DNA of 6,548 nt from Peptococcaceae bacterium (GCA_003132605.1 PKYJ01000036.1:1-6548); one strand, 5' to 3'; counted from the first letter of the stretch, positions 1-5,010 are shown. The notes: a model not told the origin generated them from the letters alone. Program-made: numbers and translations.

Positions 1-893
1 CCGGTGTTGACGTCGATCACCGTCAGGGCTTCGGTCTCGTCGATCACCAGGTAGCCCCCGCTGCGCAGCCAGGCCTTGGGCCGCAGCGCCCGGGTCACTT
101 CCTGATCGATTCCGTAATCCTCCCAGAGGTTAGACTCCACCAATTGTACCTTCCGGCCAAAGCTTTGAGCGTCGGAACCAAGCAGTTCCAGGATCCTGTC
201 ATAGGTCTCCGGTTCGTTGACCACCAGGCAGTCGATCTCTTCCCCCACCAGGTCCCGCAACACCCAGGAGACCAACTCCAGGTCCTGGTACAGCATGGCC
301 GGAGCAGAGTACCGGGCCGATTTTTCCTCGGTCCGTTTCCATAGCTCATAGAGGGCGGCCACATCCTCTGCCAGCTCATCCCGGCTGACTCCCTCGGCCG
401 CTGTACGCACGATCAGGCCGCTGCCGGAAATGCGCACCTCTTCGGCCAGGTTTTTCAGGCGCTCGCGCTCGCGCTCTTGGGTAATGCGGCGGGAGACGCC
501 GATGCAGGCCAGATCCGGCAAAAGCACCACGTACCGGCCAGGCAGGGTGAGTTGGGTTGTCACCCGTGCCCCCTTGGTGCCGAAGGGCTCTTTGACTACC
601 TGGACCAGGATCTCCCCCCCCTCACGGAGCATGTTCTGGATCGGGAGGTTCTCGCGCTTGCCAGGTGCCGTATGCACATCTTCAACATATAGAAAGGCGT
701 TGCGCTCCAAGCCAATGTTCACGAAGGCTGCCTGCATGCCCGGCAGGACGTTCTCGATCCGTCCCTTGTAGATATTGCCGGCCAGGCGCATCTGGAACGA
801 ACGCTCCAGGTAGACCTCCACCAAGCGCCGCTTCTCCAGTACCGCCACCTTCGTCTCTTCCTTGGTCACCTGAATCAAAATCTCTTTTAACAT
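1..893 (-). CDS. rng: Ribonuclease G/E family endoribonuclease, N-terminal 297 codons (3' end beyond the window)
   Basis: This encodes an RNase E/G-type single-strand endoribonuclease, which cuts AU-rich RNA in rRNA maturation and mRNA decay in the cytoplasm. Seen: it begins MLKEILIQV. An S1-type RNA-binding segment spans about residues 38-120 (NIYKGRIENVLPGMQAAFVN). A GLIVRTAAEG motif at 159-168 has R163 and T164 in the position of the 5'-monophosphate sensor pair of E. coli RNase E. The catalytic IDVNT motif at 293-297 has Asp294 and Asn296, metal-ligand and catalytic residues in the family. The gene is then cut off by the window edge, so the second catalytic Asp, the zinc-link cysteines and the C-terminal domain are not visible. 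The start at 893 is preceded by AAGGAAG at a normal distance. It lies 122 bases after the DUF2344 gene, with palindromes between. The length of any C-terminal tail decides RNase G versus RNase E; short RNase G is more usual here. Confidence 0.93.
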   Translation of the reverse strand, partial: MLKEILIQVTKEETKVAVLEKRRLVEVYLERSFQMRLAGNIYKGRIENVLPGMQAAFVNIGLERNAFLYVEDVHTAPGKRENLPIQNMLREGGEILVQVVKEPFGTKGARVTTQLTLPGRYVVLLPDLACIGVSRRITQERERERLKNLAEEVRISGSGLIVRTAAEGVSRDELAEDVAALYELWKRTEEKSARYSAPAMLYQDLELVSWVLRDLVGEEIDCLVVNEPETYDRILELLGSDAQSFGRKVQLVESNLWEDYGIDQEVTRALRPKAWLRSGGYLVIDETEALTVIDVNT

Positions 894-910
894 CGCTCTT
901 CTTCCTTCGC

Positions 911-925
911 AGTTTATAGTAAACT
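911..925. repeat. Small inverted repeat next to the rng ribosome binding site
   Basis: AGTTTA and TAAACT are perfect 6-base arms around a TAG centre. On the minus strand the centre also reads TATAAA, which resembles a -10 box, but no acceptable -35 lies 16-18 bases upstream. It sits immediately before the rng Shine-Dalgarno sequence, so it could be an operator or a small RNA hairpin. No function can be assigned. Confidence 0.35.
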
Positions 926-926
926 T

Positions 927-958
927 GGCTTGCGCCAACCGTTGGCGAAGGCGAAGCC
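927..958. repeat. Palindromic element in the rng leader
   Basis: The inner arms CGCCAAC (933-939) and GTTGGCG (941-947) are a perfect 7-base inverted repeat. They are enclosed by outer arms GGCTT (927-931) and AAGCC (954-958). On the minus strand, in the direction of rng, no T-run follows, so this is not a good intrinsic terminator. It lies in the 122-base spacer between the DUF2344 gene and rng and would form a structured 5' leader for rng. Part of it (TGGCGAAG then GCCC) resembles the palindrome at 1233-1268, so it may belong to a dispersed repeat family. Confidence 0.6.
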
Positions 959-1015
959 CTAGTTGTACTTACACTCGTTTTGTCAAAGTTTATTCATTCA
1001 AGTATTTCAAAGAAG

Positions 1016-1801
1016 TCAAGCCTCCCAGAGCTGCTTCCGCTCGCCAAGAGGATTGATCAATCCGCCGTTGTGGCGCAGCAGCGCCATCCGGGTGACCCGG
1101 GCCGGTTCGTAGCAGCCAGCCGCTTCGGTCAGCGGCAGCAGCGTTTCCACAATGCCGCGCAGGGGTGCGGCCGCATCCCCGAAATCCACCAGCAGATCGA
1201 GGCCAAGGCCCTCTCCTTCTTTTAGCGCAGGCGTGCGCTCCCGCCAGGCGCCTGGCGAAGCCCCGCACTCAACTGTTCCGGCCTCTGACCTCTTGCCTCC
1301 GACCTCCGTTAACCGGCAGGCTGACAGGGCAGACCTGACATCAAACAGCTTGCCATCCTTGGGACGCTTGTAGTAGAGAGGATCAGAACCGCCTACCAGA
1401 CAGTCGATAGCTTGCTGCCAGGCGTCGGCAGTCTGCTCCGGCGGCAGGGCCAGCCGGTACCAGGCACAGTTTACCGCCTTGCCGATACCGGGCGCCGCCG
1501 GCGGCAACTCCATCAGGCACCCGATTTCCAGTCCGGGAGGAAGCTGCCGCCCGAGGGATGCCATACCCTCAGGCAGAGGCGTAGCAGCAGCCAGGTCCGC
1601 GTCCAGGTACTCCCGCAGCCCGGCAACGCCCACGCCCAAGGAGGGGCAGTAGGAAAGCCTGGGGTGTGGGTTGAACCCCTGGCTGAAGACCAGAGGCAGC
1701 CCGGAGCGGCGCAGCGCCCGAATAAATGTGCGAATCAGTTCCAGGTGCGACAGCCATCTGGCTCTACCGGTTTTGGAATACTCAATTCTGTATCCAGGCA
1801 T
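1016..1801 (-). CDS. DUF2344 / TIGR03936-type radical SAM-linked protein
   Basis: This is a 261-residue protein of the 'radical SAM-linked' DUF2344 family. The function is unknown; the family is defined by its association with the radical SAM protein encoded just upstream, with which it is sometimes fused. Seen: an N-terminal block (residues 1-60) with YRIEYSKTGRARWLSHLEL, then GFNPHPRLSYCPSLGVGV (42-59) and EYLDADL, the hallmark region of the family. A second conserved-looking block is YYKRPKDGKLFDVR near 143-156. Residues about 165-197 (from TEVGGKRSEAG to EGEG) look like an added low-complexity linker, encoded by a heptamer repeat and a palindrome, so the protein is somewhat longer than I expect for the family. 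The ATG at 1801 is preceded by GGGGAG at good spacing. It lies 215 bases after the radical SAM gene. No transmembrane or signal segment is seen, so it is probably cytoplasmic. Confidence 0.85.
   Translation of the reverse strand: MPGYRIEYSKTGRARWLSHLELIRTFIRALRRSGLPLVFSQGFNPHPRLSYCPSLGVGVAGLREYLDADLAAATPLPEGMASLGRQLPPGLEIGCLMELPPAAPGIGKAVNCAWYRLALPPEQTADAWQQAIDCLVGGSDPLYYKRPKDGKLFDVRSALSACRLTEVGGKRSEAGTVECGASPGAWRERTPALKEGEGLGLDLLVDFGDAAAPLRGIVETLLPLTEAAGCYEPARVTRMALLRHNGGLINPLGERKQLWEA
1233..1268. repeat. Palindrome inside the DUF2344 coding sequence
   Basis: A perfect 16-base palindrome, CGCCAGGCGCCTGGCG (1242-1257), is flanked by outer inverted arms GTGCG (1233-1237) and CGCAC (1264-1268). 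The whole could fold into a stem with a small internal loop. It is in frame and encodes part of the apparent linker (GASPGAWRERT). The flank TGGCGAAGCCC resembles the palindrome at 927-958. I infer a small inserted repeat tolerated in a flexible protein linker. Confidence 0.6.
1280..1307 (-). repeat. Heptamer tandem repeat (RGAGGYM x4) in the DUF2344 gene
   Basis: On the minus strand four consecutive 7-base units read GGAGGTC, GGAGGCA, AGAGGTC and AGAGGCC, followed by a decayed fifth (GGAACAG). They encode residues about 166-174 (EVGGKRSEA). The repeat adjoins the palindrome at 1233-1268, and together they account for the unusual linker of the protein. Confidence 0.65.
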
Positions 1802-1812
1802 TGATCTCCCCG

Positions 1813-1829
1813 ACCCACCTTAGGCGGGT
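1813..1829 (-). promoter_or_regulatory. Hairpin directly upstream of the DUF2344 ribosome binding site
   Basis: In the minus-strand RNA, ACCCGCC and GGUGGGU form a 7-base-pair stem (one G-U pair) around a UAA loop. It ends two bases before the GGGGAG Shine-Dalgarno sequence. An alternative palindrome, GGGTACCC (1826-1833), overlaps it and would compete. This could affect translation of the DUF2344 gene; no known riboswitch class is recognised. Confidence 0.45.
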
Positions 1830-1834
1830 ACCCT

Positions 1835-1862
1835 GCAAAGAACTCTCCAGCAAAGAACTCTC
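1835..1862. repeat. 15-base direct tandem repeat in the DUF2344 leader
   Basis: The plus-strand sequence GCAAAGAACTCTC occurs twice in tandem (1835-1847 and 1850-1862), separated by CA, a 15-base period. It lies in the 215-base spacer between the radical SAM and DUF2344 genes. The period is a multiple of three, and on the minus strand one open frame across it reads RVLC twice. No function is assigned. Confidence 0.7.
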
Positions 1863-1871
1863 AGGCATCCA

Positions 1872-1889
1872 GGCGGGATAAGTTCCGCC
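1872..1889. repeat. GGCGG/CCGCC stem in the DUF2344 leader
   Basis: GGCGG (1872-1876) and CCGCC (1885-1889) form a 5-base-pair stem around an 8-base AT-containing loop, just upstream of the 15-base tandem repeat in the direction of transcription. No T-run follows, so it is probably not a terminator. Confidence 0.4.
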
Positions 1890-1937
1890 GAGGCTGCCAA
1901 CCTACCCATTTCCATATTGACTGTCATGTTTCAGACA

Positions 1938-1976
1938 ATGGTATCTCTATATAGTCATGGTCGCAATATTTTTAAA
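1938..1976 (-). promoter_or_regulatory. Possible promoter for the DUF2344 gene
   Basis: This AT-rich segment after the radical SAM stop contains two imperfect sigma-A-like pairs on the minus strand: TTTAAA with TATATA at 17-base spacing (1971-1976 and 1948-1953), and TTGCGA with TACCAT at 17-base spacing (1961-1966 and 1938-1943). Each hexamer matches the consensus only partly. The 215-base leader makes a separate promoter plausible, but the exact site is uncertain. Confidence 0.28.
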
Positions 1977-2016
1977 AATGGAGTATCCGTAGGAAAATTA
2001 TCGTGTTCTCATTTTT

Positions 2017-3906
2017 TCAACCTTTTGATACATCCAATGTTGACGCCTTGACCAATCGGGGTTCCACCCCGAAGGAGGGGCATACCCCACACCCTTCGCA
2101 GGAACCCAGACGGCAATCAGCAGTGGCCGCTCCGGCCAGGGCCCGCCGGTGCTCCCGGACCAGGAACTCCCGGTCGATGCCGACGTCAATCATGTCCCAG
2201 GGCAGGGCCTCGTCGTATGACAACCGGCGCCCGGCATAGAACTCCGGGTCCAGACCGGCCGCCCGGAAACTGTCCTGCCACAGGTCAAAGTTAAAGTGCT
2301 CCGTCCAGCCGTCAAACCGGCAGCCCCGGCGCCAGGCCTCGAACAACACCCCAGCCAGACGGCGGTCGCCCCTGGCCAGCGACGCCTCCAGAAAACTCGT
2401 CTTGATGTCGTGCCAGTGGTAATCGGCGCCGCTGCTTTTGACCAGCTCCCGCAGAAAGGCATGCCTCTCCGTCAACTGCTGCCGGGGCAATTGCCCCTCC
2501 CACTGGAAAGGCGTATGCGCCTTGGGCACGAAGGAGGAGGCGCTGATCGAGAGGCGCAGCTTTTTTCCGCCCCGGGCGCTGCGCCCCGCACGTTGCGCCT
2601 TCCGTACCAGGTCGCCGATCCCCTCCAGGTCGGCCTGCGTCTCGGTGGGCAGCCCGACCATGAAGTAGAGCTTGATCGCCGACCACCCGGCCGCCGCTGC
2701 AGCCGCTACCGCTTCCAGGAGATCGGCCTCGGTAACCCCCTTGTTGATCACATCCCGCAGGCGCTGGGTACCCGCCTCCGGCGCCAGGGTCAGGCTCGTC
2801 CGCCGGCCCCCGGGCAGCTTCTGGGCAATGTCCACGCTGAAGGAGTCAACCCGCAGGGACGGCAGGGAAATACCCGTCCGGGAGAGGGTGCACTGGTCCC
2901 CCAAAGCCGGCAGCAAGCCGTCCAGATCGCTGTAATCCAGGCTGCTCAAAGAAACAAGCGAGATCTCTTCGTAGCCGGTCTTGTCGATGATCTCCCGGGC
3001 CTGTCGCAGCAGAGTCTGGGGATCACGCTCCCGCACCGGGCGGTAGATCATCCCCGCCTGACAGAACCGGCAACCCCGGGTGCAGCCACGGAAGACTTCC
3101 AGCATCCCCCGCTCGTGGACCGCCTCCGCCAGGGGTACCACGGGCGCCGTAGGGAAGAAGACATCGTTCAGGTCCGGCGCCAGGCGCCGCCGCACACAAC
3201 TCTGCAACTCGGGACGCAGGGCGGTAAAGCCCTGCACCCTCCCCTCCTTATTATATTCTACGCTGTAAAATGAAGGGATGTAGACACCGGGGATCCCGGC
3301 CAGTTTCTCCAGCAAACGCTGGCGCGACCACCGCGCCCGCAAGCTGGCACCCGCGCTCTCCTTGGCCTGCCGGATCACTGACAGCACTTCCGGCAGGGCA
3401 TCCTCCCCCTCACCGATCACGAAGGCGTCGATGAAGGGCGCCAGCGGCTCCGGGTTGGCTGCCACGGGGCCGCCGGCGATCACCAGCGGGTCGGCATCGC
3501 TGCGCTCGCAGCTCATGAGCGGGATCCCGGCCAGGTCGATCATGTTCAGGATGTTGGTAAAGGTCAGCTCGTACTGCAGCGTGAACCCCAGCAGGTCGAA
3601 ATCCCTGAGCGGGCGGTGGGACTCCAGGCTGAACAGCGGCAGGCCGCCTCGCCTGAGCTCCGCCTCCAGGTCCGGCGCCGGGGCGAAGACCCGCTCCATC
3701 AGATAGTCCGGATGGGCGTTGACCAGTCCGTAGAGGATCTGCAGGCCGAGGTGGGACATCCCCACCTCGTACAGGTCGGGGAAGGCGAAGGCCATCCTCA
3801 CCGCCGTCCGGTCCCAGTCTTTGTGCACGGCGTTCCACTCACTGCCCAGGTAGCGGGCCGGTTTTTCCAGGTGTGACAGCAGTTCGTCCAGATCATGCTG
3901 CTCCAT
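2017..3906 (-). CDS. B12-binding-type radical SAM protein (TIGR03960 family), function unknown
   Basis: This 629-residue protein belongs to the TIGR03960-type radical SAM family. These enzymes reductively cleave S-adenosylmethionine at a [4Fe-4S] cluster; the substrate of this family is unknown. Seen: an N-terminal Rossmann-like, cobalamin-binding-type region (about 20-190) with FPDLYEVGMSHLG (42-54), LGFTLQYELTFTNIL (106-120) and VIAGGPVAANPEPLAPFIDA (142-161). I see no canonical DxHxxG cobalamin motif. The radical SAM core carries Cys275, Cys279 and Cys282 (CTRGCRFC), then SLVSLSSLDYSD (317-328) and KLYFMVGLPTET (412-423). A C-terminal cluster, Cys598, Cys603, Cys606 and Cys609, could bind a second metal site. 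The ATG at 3906 follows AGGAG at good spacing. The DUF2344 partner follows downstream. It comes after a 321-base gap behind spoIVFA, in the position expected for spoIVFB. It is probably cytoplasmic; the natural reaction cannot be deduced. Confidence 0.9.
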   Translation of the reverse strand: MEQHDLDELLSHLEKPARYLGSEWNAVHKDWDRTAVRMAFAFPDLYEVGMSHLGLQILYGLVNAHPDYLMERVFAPAPDLEAELRRGGLPLFSLESHRPLRDFDLLGFTLQYELTFTNILNMIDLAGIPLMSCERSDADPLVIAGGPVAANPEPLAPFIDAFVIGEGEDALPEVLSVIRQAKESAGASLRARWSRQRLLEKLAGIPGVYIPSFYSVEYNKEGRVQGFTALRPELQSCVRRRLAPDLNDVFFPTAPVVPLAEAVHERGMLEVFRGCTRGCRFCQAGMIYRPVRERDPQTLLRQAREIIDKTGYEEISLVSLSSLDYSDLDGLLPALGDQCTLSRTGISLPSLRVDSFSVDIAQKLPGGRRTSLTLAPEAGTQRLRDVINKGVTEADLLEAVAAAAAAGWSAIKLYFMVGLPTETQADLEGIGDLVRKAQRAGRSARGGKKLRLSISASSFVPKAHTPFQWEGQLPRQQLTERHAFLRELVKSSGADYHWHDIKTSFLEASLARGDRRLAGVLFEAWRRGCRFDGWTEHFNFDLWQDSFRAAGLDPEFYAGRRLSYDEALPWDMIDVGIDREFLVREHRRALAGAATADCRLGSCEGCGVCPSFGVEPRLVKASTLDVSKG

Positions 3907-4035
3907 CGAGATGCTCCTTCAATGTCGATATGCCCGCGCCGTTGCACCTTCAACTGGGTCTTGGCTTCAGTGGAAAAGCTGCTGCAACGCAGTCAATTTT
4001 TACCAGATGACTACCCACTCTACTATTTTACCATT

Positions 4036-4061
4036 CCCGGCGGAAACATATCACCTCCGGG
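4036..4061 (-). promoter_or_regulatory. Hairpin enclosing a Shine-Dalgarno-like GGAGGTGA and a 9-codon mini-ORF start
   Basis: On the minus strand CCCGG-A-GG and CC-G-CCGGG pair around a 10-base loop (TGATATGTTT). The 5' arm and loop contain GGAGGTGA, a strong match to the anti-Shine-Dalgarno, followed by ATG at 4049. That ATG opens only MFPPGMVK before TAG at 4023-4025. The spacing from GGAGG to ATG is short. It could be a relic of a lost gene start, a leader peptide or chance. Confidence 0.4.
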
Positions 4062-4104
4062 GCGCAGCGAATCTATAAAACCTCGGGAATTGATGATCTC
4101 AGAA

Positions 4105-4148
4105 AAATTGCGAATCCAATTGCGAAGCATGCGAAGCAATAGCAATTT
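4105..4148. repeat. Imperfect palindrome with GCGAAGC cores
   Basis: The outer arms AAATTGC (4105-4111) and GCAATTT (4142-4148) enclose an inner 22-base near-palindrome, ATTGC-GAA-GCATGC-GAA-GCAAT (4119-4140), in which GAA faces GAA. On the minus strand the outer stem runs directly into TTTTT, so it might act as a terminator. It also resembles the ATTGC...GCGAAGC...GCAAT palindromes often seen scattered between genes in bacteria. Genome-wide copy number would decide between these. Confidence 0.55.
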
Positions 4149-4170
4149 CCCCCAAAATCGATAAACGCGA

Positions 4171-4205
4171 AAATAACGCTGAGAATCGCCCTCTCAGCGC
4201 TATTT
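4171..4205 (-). terminator. Intrinsic terminator hairpin downstream of spoIVFA
   Basis: AAATAACGCTGAGA (4171-4184) and TCTCAGCGCTATTT (4192-4205) form a 14-base-pair stem (one G-U pair in the minus-strand RNA) with a 7-base loop. The minus-strand RNA ends the stem in UUAUUUU, giving the A/U-rich skirt of an intrinsic terminator; the mirror-image structure could also stop transcription on the plus strand. It starts 23 bases past the spoIVFA stop, so spoIVFA is probably the last gene of its transcript and the radical SAM gene needs another promoter or read-through. Confidence 0.7.
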
Positions 4206-4227
4206 CACAAAATCATACCGATCTGCC

Positions 4228-4902
4228 TCAGGACTGATTCTGCTGCAGGTGCTGCACCGGATCGACCAACTGGTCGCCGTCCCGCATCTCGAAGTGCAGG
4301 AAGGTGCCGGCCAGTGTGCCCAGCACCTGCCCCTGGTCCACCTGTTGCCCTGACTGTACCCCCACGGTGTCCAGCCGTCCGTACAGGGTGGCCAGTTGGT
4401 CGCTGTGGTCGACCACCACCACCGTGCCCAGGTTCGGGTCCTTGAACACCCGGTTCACCGTCCCGGGCAGCACTGCCCGCACCGAAGCGCCCTTGGCAAC
4501 CGTCAACTCCACTCCGTCCGAGAAGCGCGGCCAGCCGTCGCTGCCCTTCTGCCAGCCGAAGCCCCTGGCCAGTTTGCCGTCAACCGGGAGTCCCGGCTGC
4601 TGAACGGCAACGTTCCCTTGAGGAATCGGCTTGTCCACCTTCACGTCCAGGCCTCTTTTAATGCCCAGCAGGGCACTCACCTGATCGATCGCCGGAGAAA
4701 AATTGAAGCTCTGAATATCATAGTTGGCGTGCAACACGTAACCAACCCCGTTCCGGGCCGCCTGCCCCACTGCCCCCCCGGCCAGGGACAGGAGCCAGGC
4801 CAGCACGAAGATGGCCAGAGCTGCCAGCAGCCGGAAAACAAGATCTCTGGCCCTGCGCATCAAGACCAGGTGGCGCTTTGCCACCGCTTCCCCTCTCATC
4901 AT
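4228..4902 (-). CDS. spoIVFA: SpoIVFA-like membrane protein with degenerate LytM/M23 domain
   Basis: This likely sporulation regulator corresponds to SpoIVFA, which in Bacillus holds the SpoIVFB protease in the outer forespore membrane and restrains it until sigma-K processing. Seen (224 residues from the ATG at 4902): a basic N-terminus, one membrane segment at about 19-43, an extracytoplasmic linker, and a LytM/M23 fold at about 110-218. Zinc-ligand positions of active M23 enzymes are lost: Ser128 and Glu132 replace the His and Asp of HxGxD, Arg176 sits in YGRL instead of YAHL, and Phe201 replaces the first His of HLH, leaving His203 (FLHFE). A catalytic endopeptidase is therefore unlikely. 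A GTG at 4911 would add three residues, but it overlaps the GGGGAG ribosome binding site, so I prefer the ATG at 4902, 8 bases away. A sigma-E-like promoter lies upstream and a terminator downstream. No spoIVFB follows. An unrelated degenerate M23 protein is the main alternative. Confidence 0.75.
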   Translation of the reverse strand: MMRGEAVAKRHLVLMRRARDLVFRLLAALAIFVLAWLLSLAGGAVGQAARNGVGYVLHANYDIQSFNFSPAIDQVSALLGIKRGLDVKVDKPIPQGNVAVQQPGLPVDGKLARGFGWQKGSDGWPRFSDGVELTVAKGASVRAVLPGTVNRVFKDPNLGTVVVVDHSDQLATLYGRLDTVGVQSGQQVDQGQVLGTLAGTFLHFEMRDGDQLVDPVQHLQQNQS

Positions 4903-4910
4903 CGGTACCA

Positions 4911-4916
4911 CTCCCC
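4911..4916 (-). promoter_or_regulatory. Ribosome binding site that decides the spoIVFA start
   Basis: GGGGAG ends 8 bases before ATG 4902. It overlaps the alternative GTG at 4911, which it therefore cannot serve. A second ATG at 4899 immediately follows the first. Confidence 0.7.
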
Positions 4917-4922
4917 AGCATT

Positions 4923-4938
4923 TTCCTACTATTAGGAA
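4923..4938. repeat. Inverted repeat near the spoIVFA transcription start
   Basis: TTCCTA and TAGGAA are 6-base arms around a 4-base ATAG centre. The repeat overlaps the end of the -10 box and the expected start point of the sigma-E-like promoter, a fitting place for an operator, or it forms a small hairpin at the 5' end of the mRNA. No regulator is identified. Confidence 0.4.
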
Positions 4939-4965
4939 TATATGGCTAACCCGACCTGAATATGA
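4937..4965 (-). promoter_or_regulatory. Sigma-E-like sporulation promoter upstream of spoIVFA
   Basis: On the minus strand TCATATT (4959-4965) fits the sigma-E -35 consensus KMATATT exactly. After a 14-base spacer, CATATATT (4937-4944) fits the -10 consensus CATACANT except for one base. The expected start point is near 4930, about 28 bases before the spoIVFA ATG. In Bacillus, spoIVF is transcribed by mother-cell sigma-E, so the context agrees. No comparable sigma-A pair is present. Confidence 0.65.
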
Positions 4966-4989
4966 GGGGACAAGGCAGAATATTAACCT

Positions 4990-5009
4990 GCAGTTCGGGA
5001 ACGAACCGC
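4990..5009 (-). other. Hairpin just after the rodA stop codon
   Basis: In the minus-strand RNA an 8-base-pair stem (one G-U pair, arms GCGGUUCG and CGAACUGC) with a UUCC loop begins two bases after the rodA stop. The sequence after it (AGGTTAATATTCTG) has no T-run, so it is more likely a 3' stabilising or weak pause structure than a strong terminator. Confidence 0.45.
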
Positions 5010-5010
5010 A

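Larger units (their letters stand above)
3907..4227. other. 321-base intergenic region with structured DNA and no gene; spoIVFB expected here
   Basis: This gap lies between the spoIVFA-like gene and the radical SAM gene. I read both strands and found no protein with an M50 protease signature (HExxH) and no believable gene. From the spoIVFA end it holds a terminator hairpin (4171-4205), a GCGAAG-type palindrome (4105-4148), a hairpin enclosing a Shine-Dalgarno-like GGAGGTGA and ATG (4036-4061), and unstructured sequence leading to the radical SAM ribosome binding site. Near that site TTGAAGGTGCAAC and TTGAAGGAGCATC form an imperfect direct repeat. The sequence is clearly more AT-rich than the genes. 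A TAAAAT -10-like box near 4030 lacks a good -35. Confidence 0.7.

Noticed and set aside
981..986. Perfect TTGACA on the minus strand upstream of rng
   Set aside because: No acceptable -10 box lies 16-18 bases downstream; TACAAC is only 13 bases away. It may be chance in AT-rich sequence.
1850..1864. CTCTCAGGC on the plus strand, resembling the 3' end of a glycine riboswitch aptamer
   Set aside because: The GAGAG pairing partner and the conserved core are absent, and the strand is opposite to all genes.
2296..3273. 325-codon open frame on the plus strand
   Set aside because: It lies entirely opposite the radical SAM gene, is rich in Arg, Pro and Gln as expected from a GC-rich antisense frame, shows no recognisable domain and has no convincing ribosome binding site.
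3907..4022. Possible C-terminal remnant of spoIVFB before the radical SAM gene
   Set aside because: All three minus-strand frames give short pieces with stops and no recognisable CBS-like or M50 sequence.
3895..4164. 89-codon plus-strand open frame across the spoIVFA-radical SAM gap
   Set aside because: It starts inside the radical SAM coding region with no ribosome binding site, runs through the palindrome and shows no domain or coherent composition.
4903..4911. GTG start at 4911 for spoIVFA
   Set aside because: It overlaps the GGGGAG ribosome binding site, whereas ATG 4902 is at ideal spacing.
4396..4935. 179-codon plus-strand open frame opposite spoIVFA
   Set aside because: It is an antisense shadow of a well-supported gene and has no recognisable domain.
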